Positions 17,816-26,771 of a stretch of DNA of 64,000 nt are shown piece after piece. Position 1 is the first letter of the stretch, and every line of letters starts with the position of its first letter. The stretch lies in NCBI RefSeq assembly GCF_003946465.1, contig NZ_RHOL01000006.1, positions 1-64,000 on the forward strand. Direction: 5' to 3'. The notes under the pieces are model-generated. The model ran no database searches. It saw only the letters and a list, made by a program, of their open reading frames with translations, and had not been told where the DNA came from. This stretch comes from Lacticaseibacillus hegangensis (GTDB lineage Bacteria > Bacillota > Bacilli > Lactobacillales > Lactobacillaceae). The position numbers and the translations under genes are program-made.

Positions 17816-19018
17816 ATGGATTTTAATGTGACTGATTATGGTGCAGAACCGAACACTGGCAAGATTCAGACAGAAAGTTTTCAGCAAGCATTAAACGAGT
17901 GTTCAAGCCAAGGTGGCGGGCGCGTTATTGTACCAAGTGGCCGTTATATTATTGGCAGCATTCGAATTTTCAGTAATACCACCTTTCATCTGGAAGGTGG
18001 TGTGGTCTTACAGGGTACAACTGACCTGAATGGTTACCAAACGTTTGGCGAAGAGCCGCACATTAACTTTTTACACGATCCGGAATTTATTAACGCCTGG
18101 CACCTACCACCATATTATTTTCACGCGTTAATTGCTGCTTATGATGCTCATGATATCTGTATTGAAGGAGAACCGGGCTCAGTCATCGATGGTCAAGACA
18201 TTCGCGACCCAGAAGGTGAAGAACACTTTCGCGGACCAATGGGTTTAGTTCTTTCTCAAGTCAAGAATCTGACCTTAAAAGGCTATTCAGTTATTCACAG
18301 TGCAAATTGGTCGCATCTCATTGAAGGCTGTACGCCAGTGAATGTGAGCGGCGTAAAGATTTTTGGTGGCCATGATGGTCTCAATCTATATCATTCAACA
18401 AACATCAACATCGATAACTGCTATTTGCAAACTGGCGACGATTGTATGGCTGGGTATGATGTTGAGCACCTACAAGTGACTAACTGTTGGCTCAACACCG
18501 CCTGCAATGTTAACCGGCTCAGTGGCAAGGACATTAACTTCTCAAACTGTACCGTTATTGGTCCCGGCGTTTACCCTCATCGTGTCATGAATGAATATCA
18601 CACGCACGCACTGCTGACATATTTTGCTTTTCCGGATGACCCTAATCGATCGGCCACATCTTCATTTAGCTACAGCAACATGCAAGTGCGGAATCTTGAT
18701 CGGATTCTTGTTTACGATGACAAAGATTTGCCGACTGATGCTGATCCGCATCCAATCGAATCTGTTTCCTTTTCGAATATGCAGTTCAGCAAGGTAAAGC
18801 GGACTTCAGCATGCAAGGCTAATCGGTTCCCGGTTACGTTGCGCTTTGAGAATTGTCAAATTGAACCCACAGATGGCGTGCCTTTCCTGGAGATTGGCCA
18901 GAAGGTCCACCTTGATTTAAACAACGTCGTATTCACCCAACCAACTACAATTATTGACGGCAACGGCGGTCAGATTGTACTGGATGGGCTTAACACAATT
19001 CAACTAGATCGGTTGTAA
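17816..19018 (+). CDS. GH28-like (polygalacturonase-fold) protein, atypical active site
   Basis: 400-residue right-handed beta-helix protein. The N-terminal VTDYGAEPNTGKIQTESFQQ is the usual polygalacturonase entry motif. Of the GH28 catalytic set, Asp187 (in GHDGLN) and the pair Asp208-Asp209 (in TGDDCMAG) are present. The GHG motif expected about 20 residues later is absent: that place reads CNVNRLSG. A standard RIK motif is not obvious. It may act on a different linkage or use another residue. No signal peptide, so cytoplasmic. ATG at 17816 is 9 nt after AAGGAG. Confidence 0.72.
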   Translation: MDFNVTDYGAEPNTGKIQTESFQQALNECSSQGGGRVIVPSGRYIIGSIRIFSNTTFHLEGGVVLQGTTDLNGYQTFGEEPHINFLHDPEFINAWHLPPYYFHALIAAYDAHDICIEGEPGSVIDGQDIRDPEGEEHFRGPMGLVLSQVKNLTLKGYSVIHSANWSHLIEGCTPVNVSGVKIFGGHDGLNLYHSTNINIDNCYLQTGDDCMAGYDVEHLQVTNCWLNTACNVNRLSGKDINFSNCTVIGPGVYPHRVMNEYHTHALLTYFAFPDDPNRSATSSFSYSNMQVRNLDRILVYDDKDLPTDADPHPIESVSFSNMQFSKVKRTSACKANRFPVTLRFENCQIEPTDGVPFLEIGQKVHLDLNNVVFTQPTTIIDGNGGQIVLDGLNTIQLDRL

Positions 19019-19094
19019 ACCAAGGTTTAGTTAAAACAATCGTAGCTGGTGCGCAAATAGTTCAAACAGATTTGAGGCGCGCGAGGAGGTCAAG

Positions 19095-20660
19095 ATGAAA
19101 AAGAACGTAGTCGGTTTTTTGCGGCGCGAAGGGGAACAGGTCGTCAATGACGATGGACCGGTCTTTCTAGAAGGATGGAATATTGGTAATTGGTTGGTGC
19201 CAGAGGGCTATATGTGGGAGTCTGGAGGTGCTACTAATTTCGATCGGCCAAGGCGAATTAACGCCCGTTTTGAAGAGCTGCTTGGGCATGACGAAGCTCA
19301 GTCCTTTTGGCTGAAATTTCGCGATGCATATATTACCCAGGCTGACATCGATTATATTAAGGCCCAAGGGTACAATTCCATTCGGCTGCCATTTGACTCG
19401 GGTTTACTGCTGAAGGATGAGCCTGGGCTGCAGTTAAACGAATCGGGATTTGATTACATACAGCGTGTGATCGATTGGTGTCATCAGGCAGACATGTACG
19501 TCATTATTGATATGCATGCGGCACCGGGTGGTCAAACCGGTTCCAATATGGACAACTCTGTAGACAATTTTCCGCGTCTTTATACAGATAAGGTCAGCTA
19601 TGATAAGGGCATTGGTCTCTGGCGAGAGATTGCCAGACGGTATGCGAATGATCCGTATGTTGGCGGGTATGATTTGCTGAATGAACCGGTCAGGACTCAA
19701 AAAGAGTGGGCAAATATTGATTATTTGTTGCCCCGCTTAGCGGCTTTCTACACTGACGCGATTGCCGCCATTCGCGAGGTGGATACTAAGCACATGCTCA
19801 GTTTGGAAGGCCATCATTGGGCGAATGATCCCAACGTCTTTACCCACCGGTATGATGAGAATATGGTGGTTCATTTTCATTATTATGGCGGCTTACCAGA
19901 AGCCTCGCAATTACAGGACTGGTTCGAGGTGCGGCAGCGCCTTAATGTGCCACTTTGGATGGGAGAAAGCGGCGAGAATGAACCAGAGTGGACTGCGGCG
20001 ATGGGGCAGATTTGTCGAGCCAATAATATTGGTTACTGCTTTTGGCCATATAAAAAGATGGGTGTCGCAAATGGTTGTGTAACGGTCAAGATTCCTGAGG
20101 GCTGGGCTGATGTTATCAATTATGTGAATGGTGCGCCACATCCTGGGTACGAGCAAATGCAGATGACGTTCAATCAGCTAATTGAGAATTGCCGTTTTGA
20201 AAACTGCCAGAAAAATGATCGCGTAGACCGTGAGATTCGTGGCATATCACCCTATGACCTACGTGCTACAGATTTTCTTGATGATGGGTGCATCGGTCAT
20301 AATGCGCCTAAAAATTTAGATCGGTACAGATTCGTCACACCGATGGAGGTTATTCCGCTGAAGCCCAAACAGGCCAATCAGTTTGATTTTGATACTCAAT
20401 GGAATCGTTTTGTCGTGCGTTTATCTGAGGGGGAGCAAGTTCAATATCTGATTCGCGCTCACCAAGCGGCTTGGACCGTGAAGCTCCAGTGCCGAGGAAC
20501 TTTTCCCGCGCGGCTAGTCCTCGAAGTCGAAGGTAACAGCCAGACAATCTCTGTTAATGCGGCAATGACGGAAGTAACGATGCCGCCTGTTGAAAAACCA
20601 GGACGTCTTACGCTGCGAGTGGCCGAAGGACAGCTAAGTATTGAGACAATCGAACTATAA
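19095..20660 (+). CDS. glycoside hydrolase family 5 (cellulase-like) enzyme
   Basis: 521 residues: a GH5 TIM barrel (about 1-360) plus a C-terminal beta-rich domain (about 410-521) that I do not recognise. The acid/base Glu197 is in LLNEPV and the nucleophile Glu291 in MGESGEN; MHAAPGGQTG near 140 is also a GH5 mark. There is no signal peptide, so the substrate must be an imported beta-glucoside or beta-mannoside oligomer. SD GGAGGT lies 4 nt before the ATG. It is possibly co-transcribed with the GH28-like gene. Confidence 0.85.
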   Translation: MKKNVVGFLRREGEQVVNDDGPVFLEGWNIGNWLVPEGYMWESGGATNFDRPRRINARFEELLGHDEAQSFWLKFRDAYITQADIDYIKAQGYNSIRLPFDSGLLLKDEPGLQLNESGFDYIQRVIDWCHQADMYVIIDMHAAPGGQTGSNMDNSVDNFPRLYTDKVSYDKGIGLWREIARRYANDPYVGGYDLLNEPVRTQKEWANIDYLLPRLAAFYTDAIAAIREVDTKHMLSLEGHHWANDPNVFTHRYDENMVVHFHYYGGLPEASQLQDWFEVRQRLNVPLWMGESGENEPEWTAAMGQICRANNIGYCFWPYKKMGVANGCVTVKIPEGWADVINYVNGAPHPGYEQMQMTFNQLIENCRFENCQKNDRVDREIRGISPYDLRATDFLDDGCIGHNAPKNLDRYRFVTPMEVIPLKPKQANQFDFDTQWNRFVVRLSEGEQVQYLIRAHQAAWTVKLQCRGTFPARLVLEVEGNSQTISVNAAMTEVTMPPVEKPGRLTLRVAEGQLSIETIEL

Positions 20661-20734
20661 AAATGTTCTCGAACAGAATTTCAGGCCTCATACTGCAGTG
20701 CGAGTGTGTTGGCAGATTAAGAGGGGAAAACGCG

Positions 20735-21307
20735 ATGGCTGTCAAATCAAACAAAGCGGAACAAATCGCTGCAGACAACAGGTATTACCGGGCCACTGGG
20801 GTGTCGACATTAAAAGCCTTGTTTAGTAACTATTTAAATTTTAGAGGCCGCTCAAGTCGTGCGGAGTATTGGTGGGTGTATCTTTTTGGCCTCTCGTTTG
20901 CGTTGATTGCGGCCATTGGCTTGCCCGTTGCACTAGCCGCACTTCTAGGCCTACAAGGGCTAACCATCAAGCAGTGGCTATTCAGTCTAGGTGGCTGGCT
21001 GGTGCTATTGCTTGTTCTATTTGTGATTACTTTTACTTTGATTATGATACCGCTGGTGACATTGGTGCTTCGACGTTATCGTGACGCTGGGCTGCCTTGG
21101 TGGATCATCTTAGTACAAGCTGCACTTTATTTGGCCACCTTATTTCTAAAACCAGACTCAACACTTCGTAATCTACTGACCTGGGTGGGTGCCACGTCTA
21201 TCCCAATTTTAATGCTGTTGCCCTCTAAGGCCTTGCCAGCTACCACTGGTATGGACGACGAAGCGGGTTCAATTGACAGCACCGATTCTAGTAAGTTGGA
21301 TGGCTAG
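20735..21307 (+). CDS. DUF805 membrane protein
   Basis: 190 residues with about four membrane helices. The family hallmarks are FRGRSSRAEYWWVYLF before the first helix and LRRYRDAGLPWW before the third. DUF805 proteins are inner-membrane proteins of unknown function. ATG at 20735 follows GAGGGGA. It lies 74 bp after the GH5 gene and is probably co-transcribed, although a role in sugar use is not evident. Confidence 0.8.
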   Translation: MAVKSNKAEQIAADNRYYRATGVSTLKALFSNYLNFRGRSSRAEYWWVYLFGLSFALIAAIGLPVALAALLGLQGLTIKQWLFSLGGWLVLLLVLFVITFTLIMIPLVTLVLRRYRDAGLPWWIILVQAALYLATLFLKPDSTLRNLLTWVGATSIPILMLLPSKALPATTGMDDEAGSIDSTDSSKLDG

Positions 21308-21457
21308 CAAGAGTGAATCATATCGCTAATAGCTGTGGCATGGTCCATGTCTATCAATAAGCTTGTTGATTTAAAAGCGGATCATTTTTTCGGCTTCCAG
21401 GTGAGTCATGAACTGAATCTATCACGGTGGTTTAGAAATATTTTGTAGCGAAACGAA

Positions 21458-22816
21458 GTGGTTATAATAAGCTCACTTACAAAAGGCAACCCAATTAAGC
21501 AGATTTTTTTCTTTACCATCCCACTGTTGATCGGCAATATTTTTCAGCAGTTGTACAACTTTATGGATGCTTTGATTGTCGGCAGAACGATCGGCAAAGA
21601 TGCATTGGCAGCTGTTGGTGCCACGGGCTCTGTCAGCTTCCTGATTTTGGGCTTTGCTGAAGGATTGACGGCTGGTCTATCAGTCTTAACCGCTCAGGCA
21701 TATGGTGCACGAGATGATCAAGGCGTTCGTAAAAGTTTTGCCGCCTCAATTTGGGTTTGCGGTCTCATGGCTCTGGTTTTTACGATTGTCACCGTTGTAT
21801 TGACCCGTCCCATCTTGGTGCTTATGCAGACGCCGCCGGACATTTTAAATGACGCCGTCTCTTTTTTGAGGGTGATTTTCTACGGCATATTGGCTTCCAT
21901 GGCATTTAATCTACTGAGTAATATGATGAGGGCTCTCGGCGACTCGCGTACACCCCTGATCTTTTTGATCATCGCGACTCTGATTAACATCGTTCTTGAA
22001 TTTCTGTTTATTCTGCTCTTTCATTGGGGCGTCTCTGGCGCTGCGTGGGCGACGGTCATCGCACAAGCAGTGTCAGCTGTAATGTGTGCTATACATATAA
22101 AGTTACGGATGCCCTTACTCAATGTTTCAAAATCTAATTTGAGGTTCGATTGGAGTCAAGTGAAACGCCATTTGATTATTAGCCTTCCTACGGGCTTTTC
22201 AATGTCCATCATCGCAATTGGCACCATTATTCTGCAAGTTATGCTCAATACTCTCGGTACTAATGCCGTTGCGGCGTATTCTGCAGCAGGGAGAATTGAT
22301 CAACTTGCCACAATGCCTGCCTCGTCTTTTGGCGTTACCATGGCAACCTACGCGGCCCAAAATTTGGGCGCAAAGGAGTATGGCCGAATAAGACGTGGTG
22401 TGCATCAGACATTGCTGTTGAATGTCGGTATTTCAGCGGTGCTCGGGGCTCTTATCATTATCTTTTCAAAGCCACTGATTAATTTGTTTTTAGGTCCGAA
22501 TCAACCGGTAGTCACTGCTTTAGCGCAGACTTACTTTCACTACAACGCGAGCATGTACTGGCTGTTGGCGATACTCTATACAATTCGCAATCTTCTTCAG
22601 GGGCTGGGGCAAACACTCATTCCAACAATTGCTGGATTTTTTGAGCTGGCAATGCGATCATTTGCCGGTATTGTCTTGGTCGCTCATTTAGGCTTTGCGG
22701 GTGCTTCAATGGCAAATCCTTTAGCCTGGATGGGTTCTGTATTTGTTCTGTTGGGGATGTATATTCGGACAATGCGCCGGATCCGGCAGAAGGAGGAGAA
22801 TCAAATCGAGACTTAA
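21458..22816 (+). CDS. MATE-family efflux transporter
   Basis: 452 residues, twelve predicted helices in two bundles. The N-terminal LTKGNPIKQIFFFTIPLLIG is typical of Firmicute MATE pumps, followed by the NIFQQLYNFMDALIVGR motif. Cation-driven multidrug or metabolite export. The start is GTG at 21458; it has a poor ribosome site, and TATAAT at 21463-21468 overlaps the first codons, so the start could be mis-set by a few codons. Confidence 0.85.
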   Translation: MVIISSLTKGNPIKQIFFFTIPLLIGNIFQQLYNFMDALIVGRTIGKDALAAVGATGSVSFLILGFAEGLTAGLSVLTAQAYGARDDQGVRKSFAASIWVCGLMALVFTIVTVVLTRPILVLMQTPPDILNDAVSFLRVIFYGILASMAFNLLSNMMRALGDSRTPLIFLIIATLINIVLEFLFILLFHWGVSGAAWATVIAQAVSAVMCAIHIKLRMPLLNVSKSNLRFDWSQVKRHLIISLPTGFSMSIIAIGTIILQVMLNTLGTNAVAAYSAAGRIDQLATMPASSFGVTMATYAAQNLGAKEYGRIRRGVHQTLLLNVGISAVLGALIIIFSKPLINLFLGPNQPVVTALAQTYFHYNASMYWLLAILYTIRNLLQGLGQTLIPTIAGFFELAMRSFAGIVLVAHLGFAGASMANPLAWMGSVFVLLGMYIRTMRRIRQKEENQIET

Positions 22817-23002
22817 AAAGAAATTGGGTGACGATTAAGAAGGAAAAAATATAAGTTCGTCCTGAATAACCTTTGTCACTGTTCGTCTATTTGGCTGACT
22901 CTTCTGTCTTATATTGACAGGATGTATTTCCGGTTCACACGGCCTGATAGAAAGTGGCGTTGTCAGTGTAAAGCCGCTCACGTAAATACGGTCGTAAAGT
23001 AA
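22817..23002. other. intergenic region between MATE and adh genes
   Basis: 186 bp with no convincing gene; a 67-codon minus-strand frame here lacks a ribosome site and overlaps the terminator. Confidence 0.5.
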
Positions 23003-23052
23003 GCAGAGCCCCACCATTGCACAGGCTTCCTTATGCAATGGTGGGGCTCTGC
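23003..23052 (-). terminator. strong terminator between convergent genes
   Basis: A 19-bp perfect stem (23003-23021 with 23034-23052) and 12-nt loop. On the minus strand it is followed by TTACTTT, fitting the alcohol dehydrogenase gene; it may serve both directions. Confidence 0.85.
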
Positions 23053-23071
23053 TCGTTCCTAAGTACGTGGG

Positions 23072-24193
23072 TTATTCGCCGGGCTTGTAGTCTTCGTCAA
23101 TGACGAGCACAGGCTTGATGGTCTTGCCGGAGCGGGAATCGGCGTTGGCTTCGTTGATCTGGTCGAACTTGTAGAACTTCTCGGTCTTCGGGAAGTCGAA
23201 CATGCCCATCTTGTAGAAGTCAATCAGGCGCGGAATGTCGATTTGCGGGATCGAGTCGCCCATGTTGACGCCGACGATCTTCTTGTCGTCCACGCACAGG
23301 TCGTTCCAGGTGTCGACATCGATGTGGTGCGGGGTCACGGCGATGGTTGCCGTGGTGCCGCCTTGCGCCAGGACTTTGATGGAGCTTTCCATGACGGCGG
23401 TGACGCCAGTCGTGTCAACGGCCCAGTCAACGCCGCGGCCGCCGGTCAGGTCCTGCACGGCCTTGACCACGTCAACGTCCTTGGAGTTGATAACGTCGGT
23501 GGCACCGAGCTCCTTGGCGAGCGCCAAGCGGGAGTCCACGATGTCGATGCCGATGACCTTGACGCAGCCGGAAATGCGGCCGGCCATCATGGCAGCCAGA
23601 CCCACGGCGCCGGTGCCGAAGACGGCGATCGTGTCGCCAGGTTTTGGCTTCAGGGTGTTCAGCACGGTGCCAGAGCCGGTTACGTAGCCGCAACCCAGGG
23701 GGCCGAGGGTGCGCAGGTCGAGATCTTTGTCGACCTTAACGGCGTTGCGCTCACGCACCACAGTAGTCGTGGTAAACGAGGACTGGTCGAACATGTCAGC
23801 GACGTGGTGGCCATTTTCGGTGAAGTGGCTGGAGCCATCCGGCCGAATGCCCGACAGGTTATTGTGCGCGTAGTTCTCGCACTGCGTTGGGATGCCCTTC
23901 AGGCAGGACTTGCAGTTCCCGCAGGCGTAAAAACTCAGCACGACATGGTCGCCCGGCTTGAACTGGGTGACTTCCGGGCCGACCTTCTCGACGATGCCGG
24001 AACCTTCGTGGCCGAGGACGATCGGGTAGTCGATGACGGCGTCGCCAATGCGCAGGGCTTCGTCCGAGTGACAGATGCCGCTGGCAACCATGTGGACCTG
24101 GATGTCGTCCGGACCCATTTCAGCCAGTTCGACGTCATCTTTGATCTCGAAATCCGCGTTTTGCTTCTCTACAACAGCTGCTTTGATCTTCAA
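23072..24193 (-). CDS. zinc-dependent alcohol dehydrogenase (aryl-alcohol type)
   Basis: 373-residue class III-like medium-chain dehydrogenase. Catalytic zinc ligands are in ASGICHSDE (Cys, near residue 40) and LGHEGSGIVE (His-Glu, near 63). The structural-zinc region reads CGNCKSCLKGIPTQC near 95, giving four Cys. The Rossmann motif VFGTGAVGLAAM is near 197. It interconverts an alcohol and aldehyde with NAD(H); aryl/benzyl alcohol dehydrogenases are the nearest match I recognise. TTG at 24193 lies 8 nt after AAGGGAG. The upstream region holds a Rex-like half site (TTGTGAAAT, about 24226-24234) and a cre-like palindrome, so redox and carbon control are plausible. Confidence 0.87.
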   Translation of the reverse strand: MKIKAAVVEKQNADFEIKDDVELAEMGPDDIQVHMVASGICHSDEALRIGDAVIDYPIVLGHEGSGIVEKVGPEVTQFKPGDHVVLSFYACGNCKSCLKGIPTQCENYAHNNLSGIRPDGSSHFTENGHHVADMFDQSSFTTTTVVRERNAVKVDKDLDLRTLGPLGCGYVTGSGTVLNTLKPKPGDTIAVFGTGAVGLAAMMAGRISGCVKVIGIDIVDSRLALAKELGATDVINSKDVDVVKAVQDLTGGRGVDWAVDTTGVTAVMESSIKVLAQGGTTATIAVTPHHIDVDTWNDLCVDDKKIVGVNMGDSIPQIDIPRLIDFYKMGMFDFPKTEKFYKFDQINEANADSRSGKTIKPVLVIDEDYKPGE

Positions 24194-24256
24194 ATTACAC
24201 ACTCCCTTGAGTTTTCATTTGGCACACTGTTCATTATTTCACAAGTTTTTCGAAAA

Positions 24257-24270
24257 GTGAAGCGCTTCCA
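24257..24270. promoter_or_regulatory. cre-like palindrome upstream of adh
   Basis: GAAGCGCTTC, a perfect 10-bp palindrome with the AAGCGCTT core of many cre sites, though it does not fit the full 14-bp consensus. It lies about 65 bp upstream of the dehydrogenase start. Confidence 0.35.
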
Positions 24271-24305
24271 TTAAATTTTCATCAGCGTAGATTCCGGCGG
24301 GCCGG

Positions 24306-24334
24306 TTGCACTCACTAGGTTAAACTATTATGAT
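24306..24334 (+). promoter_or_regulatory. promoter of the YehR-like lipoprotein gene
   Basis: TTGCAC at 24306-24311, 17-nt spacer, TATGAT at 24329-24334. Confidence 0.65.
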
Positions 24335-24394
24335 AAAACCTAATTCGCCGGCAGGAATCTGTCGGGCAATCTGGTTCATTAAAGGAGCACATTC

Positions 24395-24865
24395 ATGAAG
24401 AAAATCCTTAAGGCACTCGTTGCGGCGGCCGCTGTCCTCAGCATTACCGTGCTGGCCGGCTGCACGCTGTTCATGCACAAGACGACGCTCGTCAACACCC
24501 AGGTCGCCGGCGCCAAGACGACGATGGTTTACTACACGAAGCGCAATTCAGATAAGGTCCAGCAGCAAAGCCTGACCAGCGAGAACGATTTGACCAAGCT
24601 GATCGACTCCAAAAAGAAGAAGGATCTAGACTCCGCCTACAATTCACTGAAAAAGTCGGTCAACAGTTACAAGGGCCTCAAGGGCGTGACAACCAAGGTG
24701 ACGCGCAAAGGCAACACAGTCACCCAAAACATCACGATTGACTACACCAAAGTTGACATGCAAAAGCTCAAGGACGCGCAGGGCTTGGGCGAAGGCACCA
24801 AGAACACCGTCAGCTTGAAGGATTCGGTCAGCACGCTGAAGGCAGCAGGATTTAAAGAGCAATAG
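24395..24865 (+). CDS. YehR-like (DUF1307-type) lipoprotein
   Basis: 156 residues with a lipoprotein signal (VLAGC, Cys23). The mature part has the TTMVYYTKRNSDKVQQQSL pattern and a Thr/Val/Lys-rich C-terminal half ending in STLKAAGFKEQ, as in YehR/DUF1307 proteins, whose function is unknown. It is a clear paralogue of the protein at 26752: both share the tYYT-R-sDkV-qQ-t block, a central lysine-rich helix, KLRGVT/GLKGVT and a C-terminal dGfKE. SD AAGGAG, own promoter, own terminator. Confidence 0.75.
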   Translation: MKKILKALVAAAAVLSITVLAGCTLFMHKTTLVNTQVAGAKTTMVYYTKRNSDKVQQQSLTSENDLTKLIDSKKKKDLDSAYNSLKKSVNSYKGLKGVTTKVTRKGNTVTQNITIDYTKVDMQKLKDAQGLGEGTKNTVSLKDSVSTLKAAGFKEQ

Positions 24866-24875
24866 CAACACGAAG

Positions 24876-24899
24876 TCGGTCAGAGATGGCCGATTTTTT
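24876..24899 (+). terminator. terminator of the lipoprotein gene
   Basis: TCGGTC/GGCCGA stem, 6-nt loop, then TTTTTT. Confidence 0.75.
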
Positions 24900-24911
24900 G
24901 TCCGCCTGCAA

Positions 24912-24936
24912 CAAAAAACAGCCTAGAATCAGGCTG
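24912..24936 (-). terminator. terminator of the tyrosine phosphatase gene
   Basis: Minus strand CAGCCT/AGGCTG stem with 6-nt loop followed by TTTTTTG, 3 nt after the phosphatase stop. Confidence 0.8.
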
Positions 24937-24939
24937 CCA

Positions 24940-25707
24940 TCACTCCAGATATAACCGCCGCAGATCGGCAATATCGCTCTCGGCCAGCGCCAGATGCCGC
25001 TTGGCGTATTCTTCCCAACCGCCGTACTTCTTGACGACGTGCTGCACGGTTTCGAAGTAGCTGTCATCGGCGGGCTGGATGTTCATTCCGGTAACCATCG
25101 CGTCGGCCATTGGCAGGTCGGCGGCGGATTGCTCGTCTTTGAAGCGGTCCAGCAGGATATCGTTGGTGACAATGTAATCCTGGTGGGCCACTTTTTCGGG
25201 CACGCCGAGCAAGCCCTCGATCAGCATCGCGACGACGCCGGTGCGGTCCTTGCCGGCAAAACAGTGAAACAGCGTCGCGCCGGTTTCATCCGCCACCAGC
25301 AACTGGATCACCCGCCGAAGCATTTTCGCCGTGCGCGGGTCGGTCGCCATGTATTGGTAGGACAGGCGCGCCAGCTCAAACTTTTTGGCGGTATCCGCGC
25401 CGCGAAATTCCTCTTGAAAGTGGGGATGGTCGGCGAAGGGGTACAGTGACAGGTTGTAATAGGTCACACCAGGCAGCTTGACGTCCGGCGCGTTGTCCGA
25501 GTTGTCCGCCTGGCGCAGGTCGAGGTCCTGGTTGAGCCCGACTTCCAGCATGTGCTGCTGCACTTTTTCCGGCATGAAGGTGATTAGGCCGGAGCGGTAC
25601 AGGCGGTGGCGGCGAATGGTGCGGCCGTCCTTGGTGTGGTAGCCGCCCATGTCGCGCAGGTTGATTGTGCCTTCCAGTTCAATTAAGTGTCCCTTGGTTT
25701 CTGCCAT
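24940..25707 (-). CDS. tyrosine/serine protein phosphatase (LipA/PtpB-like)
   Basis: 255-residue phosphatase of the dual-specificity superfamily. The active-site loop is HCFAGKDRTG with Cys149 and Arg155 in the CX5R arrangement. The N-terminal GTINLRDMGGYHTKDGRTIR block is the family entry motif. It probably removes phosphate from proteins or phosphoinositide-like substrates; such enzymes are common in lactobacilli and of unclear role. ATG at 25707 after GGGAGGA. Confidence 0.88.
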   Translation of the reverse strand: MAETKGHLIELEGTINLRDMGGYHTKDGRTIRRHRLYRSGLITFMPEKVQQHMLEVGLNQDLDLRQADNSDNAPDVKLPGVTYYNLSLYPFADHPHFQEEFRGADTAKKFELARLSYQYMATDPRTAKMLRRVIQLLVADETGATLFHCFAGKDRTGVVAMLIEGLLGVPEKVAHQDYIVTNDILLDRFKDEQSAADLPMADAMVTGMNIQPADDSYFETVQHVVKKYGGWEEYAKRHLALAESDIADLRRLYLE

Positions 25708-25767
25708 TGCTGAATCCTCCCGTTGATGGTCGTCTTCAGTTTAGCATTTACGCGCGAAGCCGATTGC

Positions 25768-26118
25768 TCAATTTGTGCCATCAGGCTGGAACGTGCTGAT
25801 CCGCAGGAGCTTTTCCTTGGGGAAAATTTTGCCGCGGCGGCTAAGTTCGACCCAGTAGGACACGCCGTTGATTTGCATGGCGTAGGCGGCGGTACCGGCC
25901 CAGCCCTGGTCGTCGGATTGGAGCACGACGCGGTAGTGGTCTGACTGCAGCGCCTGCGCGGTTTCTGGATCCGTGTAGCGATTCAGGTCGCACTGCTTGG
26001 CGTTCAGTGTGTTCAAAGTCGTGCTGCGGGCCACGAAATCCGGCCATAAGGCGACGCCAAACCCGATGCCACCCACAACCAGCAGAGCGGACAAGGCCAC
26101 TAACAGTTTTTTGAACAT
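25768..26118 (-). CDS. hypothetical membrane-anchored protein
   Basis: 116 residues, not recognised. One N-terminal membrane helix (residues 3-23, LLVALSALLVVGGIGFGVAL) is followed by an extracytoplasmic domain of about 90 residues with GTAAYAMQINGVSYWVELSR. ATG at 26118 follows GGGAGGGAG. It is upstream of the phosphatase on the same strand, about 60 bp apart, so they may form an operon. Confidence 0.7.
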   Translation of the reverse strand: MFKKLLVALSALLVVGGIGFGVALWPDFVARSTTLNTLNAKQCDLNRYTDPETAQALQSDHYRVVLQSDDQGWAGTAAYAMQINGVSYWVELSRRGKIFPKEKLLRISTFQPDGTN

Positions 26119-26252
26119 TTTCCGCTCCCTCCCCAGTTCTTGCTTCACCATTACGATAGCATGGTGCTAGGCGTACGGGTGGTTAAGTGTGTGTTAAGAC
26201 TGTTGCCTTGTCGCACTTTGCGTTAAAGTTATCACAAGAGGAGTTGACCATT

Positions 26253-26771
26253 ATGAATAGTGCAGAACGGCAAGCTCAGATTCAGATGCAGCTGAGCACG
26301 GCAAAAAAGCCGATCACCGCGACCACTTTTGCGGAAAGTTTTGGCGTGTCACGGCAGACCATTGTGGGCGACATCGCCTTGATGCGCGCCCATGGTGAGG
26401 AACTGGTCGCCACGCCGCGCGGGTACATGTACGTCGAGGACGCCGCGCATGAGGCCATTATTGTGTGCCGCCACACCCCGGCGCAGGCCGGCGACGAGAT
26501 GAACCGCATTGTCGATAACGGTGGGGCGATCCTTGACGTCATCGTCGACCATCCGCTCTACGGCCAGCTGCGCGGTGAGCTGCAGATTCGCACGCACGCC
26601 GAAATCAACCTGTTTCTCGGCCGCATGCGGAAGAACAAGGGGAAAATGCTCTCGGAGCTGACCGACGGCATTCACTTGCACACGATCGCCTACGAGACGC
26701 CCGCCCAGCTGACGGCGATCCAGGCGTCCCTGCGCGAAGCAGGGTACCTTTATGAAGAGACCAGCCGCTAG
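26253..26771 (+). CDS. niaR: NiaR-type transcriptional repressor of niacin genes
   Basis: 172 residues: an HTH_11 domain (residues 1-60, TATTFAESFGVSRQTIVGDI) and a 3H domain named for its conserved histidines, visible in VCRHTP, IVDHPLYG and IRTHAEI. NiaR uses nicotinic acid as corepressor to shut off NAD precursor uptake or synthesis genes. ATG at 26253 follows AAGAGGAG. No niacin transporter is in the window; the adjacent gene is a lipoprotein with which it overlaps by 20 nt. Confidence 0.88.
   Translation: MNSAERQAQIQMQLSTAKKPITATTFAESFGVSRQTIVGDIALMRAHGEELVATPRGYMYVEDAAHEAIIVCRHTPAQAGDEMNRIVDNGGAILDVIVDHPLYGQLRGELQIRTHAEINLFLGRMRKNKGKMLSELTDGIHLHTIAYETPAQLTAIQASLREAGYLYEETSR

Noticed and set aside
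22835-23038. 67-codon minus-strand frame between MATE and adh genes
   Set aside because: No ribosome site, and its 5' end lies in the terminator stem.
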